From Leidyana gryllorum EB-2025a (Eukaryota; Apicomplexa): a stretch of 64,000 bases of DNA. The position numbers and the translations under genes were made by a program. The stretch lies in the NCBI GenBank assembly GCA_048772705.1, contig JBLWGC010000213.1:1-64000 (forward strand), given 5' to 3'. How positions within the stretch are numbered: position 1 is the first letter of the stretch; every line of letters begins with the position of its first letter. Positions 30,181-40,939 of the stretch are shown piece after piece. The notes below the pieces were generated by a model. It saw only the letters and a list, made by a program, of their open reading frames with translations. It ran no database searches and had not been told where the DNA came from.

Positions 30181-32830
30181 GTTGATGACGAACACGAAGC
30201 ACCACCACTTAGTAATCCCCTCCTCTCTGTCCATTTACGCCTCTCTTCCTCTTCCCACTCGTTCCTGGGGGGTGCCTCACAGTAACTGATGCACCAGCCT
30301 CCACAGTATCCCTTGATCATAGCCCGTGAGGTTCGCTCCACGTCTGGCACACCTCCTTTTCCTCTCACCAGATACCCCCTCTTCTCGGCGATTACCTCTA
30401 TCGCTTCGCGAGGTTTGGTGGCCAATCCCCGCACATCCAACATGCGTTCCAGTGCCGCAAACTGACCAGCGACACCATAAACCTCCTCAATTTGGTATTG
30501 AATCCTTTCCAACAAACATCCGACTGGCCCCACCAACGTTCCCCGATACGTATCAACCGACATTACATTGCCAATCACCAACTCTTCCTTGCGATGAGCT
30601 GTAGTCGGGAACACCAAACCTAAAACATTGAAACGCCATAATAAACAGCTCCTCCAATACAAAAACGTTCGTTACCTGGACAATCACAGAGAGTAAAAAT
30701 CGAGTTGGGCACTTCCAGAGTCTGCAGATGCCGAGTCTTGCCGGGTGTACGACTGATCCCAACACGCTTTGTCCCCCTCAGCAACGAATTAATGATACTG
30801 GATTTACCCACGTTCGGGAAACCTGTTGTTCCAATCACTGGACGCAGCAGACATCGCCGACCACCGCTCGCGCTTCCAGGAACAACGTCTGCCCCCTCCT
30901 CAACTATCGCTTCTTCCAACTCGAGTGATTTGCTCGGGCCCAGAAGACTGCTCAAAAGATCTCGGCGCACTTTCGCAACCATTTCTTTGCTCAGCTCAAT
31001 CGGTCTGATGGCACCATTAACACCCGTCGACGACAAATTCTCTCCCTCCCCATCAGACTCTTCTCCTTCGTTATCGGTGGCCTTTGCCTCGGCCTCGGCC
31101 TCGATTTTGGCCTCAGATGCTTCTCCAGCCTCCTCTTCCTCACTCTCCTCCTCGTCAAACTGCTCGGTGGCACCTTCTTGGGCCGGATCCCAGGGATCGA
31201 TCACATTGAGAGCGTTGCGACGGAGAGCCACGTAGATCTCGAGTCGTTCTTGTTGGGGAAGAGTCTCGGTGAGTTTGGCGAGATGGGTATAGAGAAGCTG
31301 AGCCAATTTGTACCGCCTTTGTTTTTTCTCCAGAATCACTGAGCCTCTCTCGTCGAGATAGTGCACGAGTTCATCCAGATCGAAAAAGTCAGCCGTCTTC
31401 TCCATTGCAGCAACAGAGATAAACTTCTTACCGCCGTGGCCTTCGGCCATGTCGCCAGGCGAGGGCTGGTGGGGAGCGGCGGCCTTGGCTTCACTGCTCG
31501 AACTTGTGACATCCTCACTGGTGGTGTGGGACGACTTGTTGTCGTCGTCATCCCCATTTCTGGGCATTTTTTGAGGAGAGGTCTCGACGGCTCCACTTTG
31601 GACACTCGTTGGACCTTCGCTGCTCTCCTCACTCTCACTGTCCTCTTCGACGAGAGCGGCAAAGTTTGCGTTCCGTGGACGCTCGAGGATCTCCTCTTCT
31701 TCGTTTGCTTTGGACTCTCCGCTGTCGTTCTCGTCGCCCTCCGCTTTGCAGTCGTCGTCCTCCTCCTCGTCGGACTGGGAGGAGAGATTGTTGAGGAGAC
31801 GGCGAGAGAGTCGGTTGGCCGAGTCGTTTTGTTGGATTTCCAGCTCTCTGGCGGCAGAGTAGAAAATGACGTCGAGCTTCTGGGCTTCAAAGTAGTCTTT
31901 CCATATCTTCCTCTGCATCGGGGAGAGGAAATCCGTCTTATTCATCAACAGGAGGACCTCGCGGTTCATCTCGGTGACCAAATCCTCGAGAGGTTTGCAG
32001 CGGAAAAGGAGTGGGTTTCTGGCGTCCACAACCTCAATGACGAGATCGGATCGCTCAATGGTTCGCCACAATTGTTTCCAATAGGCGAGATTCTTCTCAT
32101 AGGGAGCGATAACGCGGCTGTCCTCGGCGTTAGCAATATGCTTTCTCCAGCGGGAGAAGGCCGCGGACTCCTCCTTGTCGAGCTCGTCAGCTGTCAAGAA
32201 GGGAGCAAAGTTTTCACGTCTTTCAAAGTAGGTGGTGATGGCCATTTTGAGGATAGAGACGTCATTGCATTTGAGAGCGTAGGACAGAGCGACGTCCTTT
32301 GTTATCTTCTTATCGGCCTCGCCGGTCTCGGCAACGAAGGCCTGTTTGCCAAAGGCAGCGGCGAAATCGATGACTCGGTTCGCAGGGTCGCGGAAGAGGA
32401 ATGGACGTCGCGGCAACGGCAAATCAGCCAATACATTGGTCGGTTTGAAGAGGGAAGAATTATTGATAGTGCCAAAGAGAGACGAAGCGGTCCCTTTGTG
32501 CTGTACAACCGTGGGGGTCTCGATAGAAATGAAGCCCTGACCCCGAGTTTTGACGACCAAATTGCGCGACTCGGCGTAACTATTCTGTTGCGCTAAGGTC
32601 TGAGCAAAGTAGTCATCGAGGTCCTGCGCCTCGAGACAGGATGATTTAGCCTTGTCCGCCGATACAAAGTCCATAACTTGAATTTGCTTGGTGGGGCCAT
32701 CTCCAACAGCTCGTAGACGGTCTGGGTCGGGTCGTTGGAAGTCGAAGCAGCCCACTGCCTTATTCTTGCCCAAAGACAGACCGAATCCGCCGCCCTTCTG
32801 GGCTCCACCGCTCTTACGGCCACGCGGCAT
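30177..32830 (-). CDS. LSG1: Ribosome biogenesis GTPase LSG1
   Basis: Two exons (32830-30676, 30619-30177; 56-bp intron) give 865 residues, longer than the yeast and human proteins because of an acidic insert. LSG1 is the cytoplasmic GTPase that releases NMD3 from nascent 60S subunits. It is a circularly permuted GTPase: G4 NKTD precedes G1 GFPNVGKSS, then DCPG (G3), split by the intron. Upstream is the conserved region LWRTIERSDLVIEVVDARNPLLFRC. The inserts between G4 and G1 are rich in Glu/Asp/Ser. The C-terminal part (IKGYCGGWCISYCEAPP) fits the family. It is divergent with CZIB across 32 bp. Confidence 0.93.
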
Positions 32831-32862
32831 TGCCAAAAAAAGCTATAGATTTGTCAGCTATC
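32831..32862. promoter_or_regulatory. 32-bp gap between LSG1 and CZIB starts
   Basis: The interval contains the A7 tract GCCAAAAAAAGC (32835-32841) and CTATAG. Both genes start at its edges on opposite strands. Confidence 0.5.
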
Positions 32863-33400
32863 ATGCCCGCCCTTCAACTGTATTTGACAGCTGAATTCGA
32901 TGAAAATATAGAAAGCATCGAAGTGCCTCCAGAATTCACATACTGCTTCGACGTACAACAGTCTGCTGGATCTGTAAGCCCTATTCACTCGTTGTGCTGA
33001 CCACCCATACAAACACCTCCTTGGCCTTTTTGGCTAACGACAGGAAGTCCGCCAACAAGTGACTCTGAACCGACTGTCAGAAGAAGATGTCCCAAATTCG
33101 CGCGGGAAGTGTCATCTGGTTGTGTCCTTTGATAAGAGGCCGTCCACCATTACTATTGTAAACAATTCAAAGAAGGCGAATCCTATTCTGAAAGAGTCAA
33201 ACAAATGTCAGTCGGTTGCTGAATTCGACTGCCGCGGGATGGAGCCTATCAAGTTTCACGTCGGTAAAGGGTTCCGCGTCAGAAGCACAAGCGGAACCGT
33301 TTGGGAAGATGTGGACCTCAGCGACAGCTGGGCCGAGTATTGTGAGAAAGGAGAGTGTTGCGTGTGTGTGGGCAAAGTAGACTGGAAAATTGCGCCATAA
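32863..33400 (+). CDS. CZIB: CZIB/UPF0587 family, zinc cysteines lost
   Basis: Two exons (32863-32973, 33044-33400) give 155 residues, the family length (human C1orf123/CZIB is 160). The hallmark AEFDCRGMEPIKFHVGKGF corresponds to the family VEFECRGLEPVDFQPQAGF, and the start (LQLYLTAEFDENI) and the end also align. The family normally binds zinc through two CxxC pairs. Here the first pair is replaced by QQSAGS-like sequence and the second retains only one cysteine (KCHLV). The fold is probably kept and the zinc site lost. The family's function is poorly known. Confidence 0.72.
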
Positions 33401-33408
33401 TCATCACA

Positions 33409-34491
33409 TCAAAGCTGCGTGAGAGCGAAGCCCCGGGCAACTGAAGACCGCAAAGAATCTAATACCTCATGCAGTTGAGTCTCCAAGTACCGGGGGGAGT
33501 ATAGCCCCGACTTTAGCAGTCGACCAACTTCTGGAAGGCGTAAAGCTCTGGTTAACATTCTCCAGCCTCGGCGAATGTGGCCAGAGGACGCCCCCCCACC
33601 ATCTTCTTCATCGCTGGAGGCATCTCCACCATCAATATCCACAATCGTTTCTTTGATCCTCCGAGCGGCTCTCCGCATCTTGACCGACGCCGACTCGACC
33701 AGCTGTCGACTGGCGCACCTTACCACAGCGAAGTGTCGAGATACAGTGGGGTCGTGTCTGTAGCACCCCCGGGGCGACAGCGAAGTGGTGAATATGAACT
33801 CACAGGCCGATAGTGCAACAGGTGGCAATCTTCCGATCAACTCTAAGACATCTTTCATATGGGCGTCTGTGAGAACCTCGAATCGATCATAGATGCCAAA
33901 GGCTTCGGCAAACATATTGTCCATTTTAGACTCGTTCCCGATGGCAGTGCTCGCCCTTAAAACACGTTTCGGTCCGCGGCCGTCTTCGGCAGCCGCGTCC
34001 TCAGTGGTTGTAATTGGCCGACCCGGCGCTGATCTCGGGAGTGACGAGTGGATCACTCTTCGACGAACGCGGCAGAGATTGGAGTTGGGAGTGGAATCAC
34101 TGCTGGCGGTCGAACATGTTGAGCTGCGCGGCGAAGCATCTGTGAAGTGGGAAGGTGGCTGCAATGAGGGTGCTGGTAGATTCTCTTCTGCCAGCGCGGG
34201 TATTAGTACAGTAACATCAGCCAATGGATGGTAGGATTCCTCCTCGTCCGGGAGATCGTACTCAGTGCAATACCAATACGTCTCAACCTTTCTGAGCACG
34301 AATTGAACAAAATGCTCAATCAGAGGAGGATTGCTGTCATCTGCTCCTTCTGTCGCCCATTTCACACCGAACTGGAGAATGGGGTACCATTCATCTGTTT
34401 CGGCGCGGCATTGGTGACACCGTAGTGCGGGTGCCCGGGATACAACCTTCACTCGGGCATATGGACTCTCTGTACCCTCTGAGAACGTCAT
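33409..34491 (-). CDS. Unrecognised protein with CxxC pair
   Basis: Single-exon frame. The ATG at 34491 (MTFSEG) gives 360 residues; the frame is open upstream but has no ATG before the divergent gene. An N-terminal part contains LRCHQCRAETDEWYPILQF with one CxxC. A Ser/Pro/Arg-rich linker follows, then a helical C-terminal half (DNMFAEAFGIYDRFEVLTDAH..., RRGWRMLTRALRLPEVGRLL). No family recognised. It is convergent with CZIB, with 8 bp between the stops. Confidence 0.5.
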   Translation of the reverse strand: MTFSEGTESPYARVKVVSRAPALRCHQCRAETDEWYPILQFGVKWATEGADDSNPPLIEHFVQFVLRKVETYWYCTEYDLPDEEESYHPLADVTVLIPALAEENLPAPSLQPPSHFTDASPRSSTCSTASSDSTPNSNLCRVRRRVIHSSLPRSAPGRPITTTEDAAAEDGRGPKRVLRASTAIGNESKMDNMFAEAFGIYDRFEVLTDAHMKDVLELIGRLPPVALSACEFIFTTSLSPRGCYRHDPTVSRHFAVVRCASRQLVESASVKMRRAARRIKETIVDIDGGDASSDEEDGGGASSGHIRRGWRMLTRALRLPEVGRLLKSGLYSPRYLETQLHEVLDSLRSSVARGFALTQL

Positions 34492-34511
34492 AACATCGTT
34501 CAAAATTTGCG

Positions 34512-37156
34512 ATGGACTACCGAACCGATACCTGTGACTATGTTCAGAAAGTAGCTTCAGTCTCAGTGCGGTCACTTGGTGCCCTAACGAGTCTACTCCA
34601 ACTGCTGAGTCAGGATGCTACTACCCGTGCTACAGAATATGCGACGCAAATTGAGACTGCATACAACGAACTCATATCAGAGCTGGGACTGGACACCCAC
34701 GATCCCGACTACGTTCGAATAGCCTATATCCTATCCCAACGCTCGTCGTCCCTCCATGCCGCCGGGGCTCCCTCCTCCCCCGTAGATCATTGCCAACGTC
34801 TCGTATCAGACTACTTCCGACTGCCTTCACTGAGAGCACTGGCCGAGGAAGCCTGGCTAATCAACCTGGAGTATGAGCAGCAGGTCGAAGAGGAGGAAAT
34901 AGAGGACGCTATGGGGTCCGATGGTCGGAGCAGAAAAAGAAATCGCGCTGCCTTTGACGCTGTCACCCCCACCGCTCCCCTGGCTGGTGCCAGTTTCAGG
35001 TAAGAAGAATCATGAGCGCCGATCTCCTATTCACCGGCACCAAACGTAGTCAACTGGTCCCCAATGAGAATATTAATGTTATCAACGCGCCGCCTGTCAG
35101 TCCGGCGCCCAAACCGTCCGACCAACAGGGCAGCGATGAGGTCGCATATCAGTTCAGGATGACCCCTCGTCTTGCCTCCGCAATGGCAACCTTCGAGCGG
35201 GAATTCAATGGTGATTTTCATTCAGCTGCGGAACAGCAGCCCTCTCCGCCTGCCAATGGCGATATGCCCAATGTCTCTTTGAATCGCCTCACCTTTGGAG
35301 GCGATGACGCCACCCCGCTTCTGCCCGCCCGACCAGATCAACAGCATCTCACCGAAGAGGAGGAGGAGGAGGAGGAGGAGGAGGTCACTGCCGAAGATCA
35401 CCTCCTCCTCGACTCAGATCCCGACGACCGCGCCCAACGACAGCTCCCCAACACCGTCGGCAGATCCGATCAACCAGCTTTGGCCACAATCTATGACGAT
35501 GAAGAAGACCTCCAGAGCGCAGACGACGGTGAGTCCGAACACGAAGAAGAAGAAGAAGGATTCGAGTCCTCTGCTGAGGACCTCGACGACCAGGAAGAAG
35601 ACGAAGAGGGCGAAGACTCGCGTCTGGGAGTCCTGCCGGAACACGGCGAAGAAGAAGAAGAGGGCAGCAGCAGCGACGACGACGAGGAACCCCTCGAAAC
35701 CGTCCTGAATGCTGGAGGAGTGTCCGATGAGAGCAGTGACAGTGAGGAGGAAGACGAGTCTTCCGGGGAACTGGAAGCCTCAGATTCCGAATATCAATGC
35801 GAGTCTCGGAGCCAATCGTTCCGAGATGAGGATTACACAGAGTCGGAAGGAATGGGCAGTCCGAGTGGCGACAAACAGTTAGGCACTATGATGCAGGAAC
35901 CCAAAATGAAAGCTCGGGACGCCTACGAGACCACCACTCGCTCGGAGACGGCACCCGAGCCGATGGCGTACACTGACGATCCGAGCCACTTTAACGAGAC
36001 ACCGGTCCGAACGGCGGCTAACCCTCCGGTCCATACGCCCGGACCCCCCGTACACTCCAGTTTCTTCGCCTCCTCGCTGGCGACTGCAGCTGCGTTGGTC
36101 AACAAGGCTCGAGTGGTGCCGGCTGCTACTCCTCGCCTGCCACAGCCTCCGTCAGCCAGTCGGATTCCGACAGGGCCTCAGGAAGGTGCCGAGCCGATCG
36201 CCCCGATCAGAGTGGTGACTCCTTTGGCTAAGCTGCAAGAAGCGCTGCGATTCGGACACTCAAAGCCAGCGGCGCCGCCAGTGCCTCGGCCGCCGCAGAC
36301 AGCTTCCTCTGGAATCCCATCAGGGGCGCCGTCTCCGATAAAGAAGAAGTCGCCTGCACCTGTCACTTTGCAGCAGCTGCCTTCCCCCCCAATGATACGC
36401 ACACCCGCAGCATACAATAAGGAAAACGTCCATCCCTCAAACGTGCGGTGTTATCACCGGTCCTTGCGACCGTTGCCTCCGCCCAACAGGGCAGACTCGC
36501 TGGATATGTCTGATGCCCATGTGTATCGATCGAAGAACGGACAGCCGACTCCGCTGTGGGCTCGGGGGTCCGACTGGAGAGAACAAGTCATCAAACAGAA
36601 GGACTGGAATCCCCATTCCGTGTTCGGATATGGTGTTCGACACATTCAGTACAGAGGTGAGGCGGCGGTTGCAACAAGGGTGTGGTCACTTGGGTGACTT
36701 TGAGTGACTCTGGGTGACTCTGGGTGACTCTGGGTGACTTTGGTGACTTTCCTCCTCCGAGCAGATGTGTTTCAAACGCCCGATATACGTCGGGCTCAAG
36801 GTGAAGACGGTCTGAGGGATGCTGGCAACGGACTCACTATCCGGGCGCGGAACTGGGAAGCAGATAGGAAGGCTTGCGGTTTCTTGGAGCACGAAGCGTA
36901 AGTGAGAGTGTTGGTAGGCTATCTGGTTCGCGTTTGGTGTTGCAGGATGACGGAGGAGCAACTGCGATTTATGGTGAGTCAACTGAGTAAGAAGAAGGAC
37001 ATTTCGGACCGCGTGTATACCTCCAAATGGGAATTGTGCACTCCCGAGTGCCGTCACGACTGCAGTCGGAATCAGGTGAGCTTTTAATGGGAACGGAGGC
37101 TACCGATACTGTGCTGTCAGCCTTGGTTGAAAGTGGAAAGGATAGAACCCTCATAG
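34512..37156 (+). CDS. INCENP-like protein (weak IN-box match)
   Basis: Five exons (34512-34999, 35050-36656, 36765-36897, 36946-37075, 37121-37156; all phases agree) give 797 residues. The N-terminal 160 residues are helical. The middle is a very acidic, Ser/Glu-rich disordered region followed by Pro-rich text. Near residues 665-700, PTPLWARGSDWREQVIKQK followed by NPHSVFG resembles the INCENP IN-box (family P.WARG..L..AI..Q...P..LFG), which activates Aurora kinase. Unlike animal INCENP, a further 100 residues with four cysteines follow. The IN-box call rests on a short motif. Intron 2 carries a 10-bp minisatellite. Confidence 0.35.
36691..36750 (+). repeat. 10-bp minisatellite in an intron
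   Basis: Six exactly abutting 10-bp units (TGGGTGACTC type, last units TGGGTGACTT and TGGTGACTTT) fill the central part of the 108-bp intron 36657-36764. The 3' splice site lies 14 bp beyond the last unit. Confidence 0.85.
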
Positions 37157-37191
37157 TATAGATAGCTCAAATTTTGAGGGCCCGCCTCGTC

Positions 37192-38871
37192 ATGACGGAC
37201 AAAGAAACCCAGCAGAAGGTGCTCCTCAATTATCTGGCATCTGCATTCGACGGTGGGGCGGACAAAGTCAGCACAACTGATGTTGCTCGTGAGTTGTCAT
37301 GGCCACACGACCAAGTGGTTGGCATCATGAAGTCATTGGAAATGATGTTCAAGATACACACTGAACAGGCCGTAACTGTATCGTGGAAACTGTTACCCGC
37401 CGGAGAGGAAACTGTCGCCAGCGGTTCTCCAGAATGGAGGCTTCTGAGTGAGATAAAGTCTCGAGGCGAGGAGGGTCTTCCCCTCAGTGAGCTCAAAGCT
37501 GCGACGGAGGAATGGCGAAAAGCGGGTCAAAACGTTTGTTTGAAGAATCGGTGGGCCACCAGCGCCAATGGGAAGCTCTGCGCTGCCGATTCGCTCCCAA
37601 GCGAAGACTTGGTGCAGTCGCAAATGCGACAAATCAAGGAACTCGGAGGAGATGAGACAAAGTTGGCAGAGCTCCACAACATTACGGCAGCGGACCTCGC
37701 AGCACTCAGCAAGAGAAAGATGCTTCAGAAAGTCTCAAACACATTCTTCTATATGAAGAAATCTGACACATTCAGCACTGACATTGTCAAACTCAACACT
37801 GATCTTAACCAACAGTTGCTCCAGACTGGCAACTGGAAGACTGCAAGTGAGTCATAAGCCATCGTCACACTTTCTTCTCAACCCACTCCCCCAACAGAGT
37901 TCAAACCTTATAATTGGAACGCCGCTGGAGTTGTTCCCAGAAACGGGTCCACTCATCCACTCATCAACACTCTCAACATGTTCCGAAACATTCTCGTCGA
38001 AATGGGTTTCTCGGAAATGCCAACGAGAGTGAGTCCTTCTTCGTTCAATAAACAAAGCGTCAATCTCCTTCCGTTATGCAGCGTTGGGTGGAGTCGTGTT
38101 TCTGGAACTTTGACGCACTCTTCCAGCCTCAAACGCACCCCGTTCGAGACGCCCATGACACCTTCTTCCTCAAGGTGAGTTGCTCGCTGGCTCGCTAATC
38201 TGCCCCCCCCACAGAAACCCACGTGCCACGAGGCACCCACAGATAACAGCGGGAAGCTCCCCCGTGACTATTTCGATCGCGTCAAGAATATCCATGAAGT
38301 CGGAGATGGGGAGTCCTTGGGGTGGCAGTGCGAGTGGAAAGAAGAGGAAGCGTGCAAACTCATCATGAGGACTCACACCACTGCCATCAGCTCCCAAATG
38401 TTGAGAGAACTGGGACGCGTCTATGAGGAGACCGGAGTCTTCACTCCCAAGAAATTCTTCTCTATTGACAGAGTCTTCCGTAATGAGACTCTCGATGCAA
38501 CCCATCTGGCTGAGTTCCATCAAGTTGAGGGAGTAATCGCTGATCGGGGGGCGTCATTGGCCTCCTTGATGGGCTTCATCGCCGCATTCTACGAGAAAAT
38601 AGGAATCACCCAACTCAAGTTCAAGCCTGCCTACAACCCCTACACGGAACCCAGCATGGAAATCTTTGGCTACCATCCTCTACTGAAGAAATGGACAGAA
38701 ATCGGAAATTCTGGTGTCTTCCGTCCAGAAATGTTGCGTCCAATGGGATTACCAGCAGACGTTAATGTCCTGGGATGGGGACTCAGTCTCGAACGGCCAA
38801 CTATGATCAGCCAGGGTGTACGTGACATTAGAGAATTGTTCGGGCCTAAAGCCAAACTAAACGTTTTCTGA
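37192..38871 (+). CDS. FARSA: Phenylalanyl-tRNA synthetase alpha subunit
   Basis: Four exons (37192-37846, 37898-38028, 38082-38174, 38215-38871; introns 51, 53 and 40 bp) give 511 residues; human is 508. This is the catalytic subunit of the cytosolic (alpha-beta)2 enzyme. N-terminal winged-helix DNA-binding-like domains cover about residues 1-180. The class II core has [20 protein letters not shown], motif 2 [19 protein letters not shown] and motif 3 [11 protein letters not shown]. It ends at GPKAKLNVF, as in the family. The beta subunit is not in the window. Confidence 0.96.
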
Positions 38872-38930
38872 CAACATAGTTGAACCACTCAATCATCATA
38901 GCGCACTCTCAGATTTTTTTCGGACGCAAG

Positions 38931-40384
38931 ATGAGTGCCAATCCACCAGAGTCCTCTGATGTCAGCCCTCCCTTAGCCAAACATGCCGCTTTCTGGGAGG
39001 AAGAGAAGGAATCGCCGCTGCTCAGGAGAAATGGGGGATTCGCGTCACTCCAAAACGCTGAAGAGTTGTGCGCCAGAGCTCAACGTTGGATCGATTTAAT
39101 TCCGCCTTCCAAACGTAGAAGATATGCCGCCCGTGCCCAACGTCTCCGCACACACGCGCGCGATGCCGCCATGGATCGGTAAGTGGGTCTTTATCGCCAA
39201 CTTTGATACGCTCAGATGAATCTTTCACCAGTCTGTTCGTCATGGATGCTGAACGCACGTTCGTCAGTCCGGAGAATCGCCATCATCACGTGTTGATGCT
39301 CAATACTGTATTCCGATACATCAAGCAGTACCAGCAAGGTCTGGGATTCTGCGTTGCCTTCCTGCAGTTGTTCTTGAACACCGAAGACACCATCACACTG
39401 GTTCATTACATGAATAAAAACTTGTTGAGGGGATACTTCCACTTCGAGAATGAGCCATATGTTCGTGATGCCTTGGTGTTCGAGCGTCTCCTTGCTCAAA
39501 GAGACCCGGAACTCGCTGCTCATCTGGACAAGTGCAATGTTGCTTGGTCTGGTATCTGCTCCAAGTGGTGGGTGGGCATGAACCTCCACGTACTGCCCTT
39601 TGAAGCAATCTTCCGGTGGTATGAGTTAGCGCTGGCCCGCGGAGTACCTGCACTCTTCCAGTACGGCTTCTCCCTCTGCCAACGCAATCGCGACTTGTTA
39701 TTGAGTTACACTTCTGTTGTGCAAGCGGCAGAGTGTCTCCGGTTCGAAGGCCGCTTGTGGCACCCTGACAGACGACGGGACGAGAAGTTGGAGGATTCTG
39801 TGGTTCCTGCTGATCGCGACGGCTCCTATTATGTGGACATAGTGGAGCACCTCCAATCTCAATCCATCACAATGGACGATATTAATGAGATTCGGCGTGA
39901 AGTCGAGGTGTTCAGAAGAGAGGAGGCTGCCAAGAGAGAGGTTAGTTAGCTCACATCTTCCTTACTATCCCATACACTTTCTTTCTCCCCTCAGGCTGCT
40001 CAGGCTGCATACTCCGACGATGATGAGATCGAGTTCAGCGACGAAGATACCGACGAAGCTCAAGGAGCGGATACCATTACACCCGGCCTCACGGAAACTG
40101 CCAAAACTGAGTGGGACAGTACCAGTGAAGAGGAGGAGCCGGAGACTGAAGAAGAAGACAATAACTCTGCTGAGAGGATCGAGGACCTCAGAGCACAGAT
40201 ATGTGAAGAGAAACCCTTCGCCGTGAAAGAGTCTAAGGACGGAGAGGAACACAAAGATGGAGAGGAAGCCAAGGATAGAGAAGACGAGCAGGCGAACGAC
40301 TTTGCGGCCCCCAAGCAAACTGATGTCTCCTCCCCAGTATTAACGACCGTGTCTGGTACATCCCCTACGGAGTCGAGACGGTGA
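38931..40384 (+). CDS. TBC-domain protein, Gln finger missing
   Basis: Three exons (38931-39178, 39232-39940, 39995-40384) give 448 residues. The core (about residues 80-260) is TBC-like. MDAERTF supplies the Arg-finger motif (family DxxRT), followed by VFRYIKQYQQGLGFCVAFL where the family has GYCQGMN, then FHFENEPYVRDALVFERLL and the helices HLDKCNVAWSGICSKWWVGMNLHVLPFEAIFRWYE. TBC proteins activate Rab GTPases using Arg and Gln fingers. Here the Gln position is Val, so GAP activity may be reduced or absent. The C-terminal exon is a strongly acidic disordered tail. A T7 tract (38914-38920) precedes the ATG. Confidence 0.75.
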
Positions 40385-40939
40385 TCAATCATTCTGTCAT
40401 CGGAGGCAGGTTCAAATGCGATCGTCGCCCTCTCTCAATATAAGAGCACAAGAATGAGATCCTCTGTGTCCCCCTCCCCTTCCGACTCGGGTTGGGCTAC
40501 TGTCGCAATCACCAATCGCTCCACAATACGGTTGGCGGTCGCCTACTGGAATCCTCAGTGGCGGCTCCAGAGCTTCCCATCACGTCGAGAAAGTTTACAG
40601 TGTCTCCTCTCCTCCGTTGTCCGACCTGGATCTCAACCCTGCATTGGTTGTGGACCTTTTCAGGTCTTAATCGCCCATTTTGGTGGCAGAGAGATTGTGC
40701 CGAGTCGCACTTCTGACCGTCGGCGACATACAGTGACGAAGTGATAGGAGTAACGAACTGATGGTACGCACTGGCAGTGTGTGTGTGCCAGCTGAACTCT
40801 TAAAGGTGAGGTCCGTTTGCCGGGTGCGCTTGGAGGCTGATGTATGTGCGGAATAGGAGCTTATTCTGGACAGTTGATGAACAGGGACGCAAAGTAGAGG
40901 CACATCGATCATGTTTTGGCACTAGATAGTTCGTTTTGT
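40385..40939. other. Intergenic with a doubtful small frame
   Basis: An ATG at 40454, shortly after CAATATAAGAG, opens a 96-codon frame to 40744 that contains tryptophans and two cysteines (PCIGC). It has no recognisable domain and no supporting intron. Otherwise the stretch holds only the 3' flanks of the TBC and eIF2A genes. Confidence 0.25.

Noticed and set aside
40454-40744. Small 96-residue plus-strand protein
   Set aside because: Has an ATG near a TATA-like sequence but no recognisable domain or splice evidence; kept only as a note on the intergenic region.
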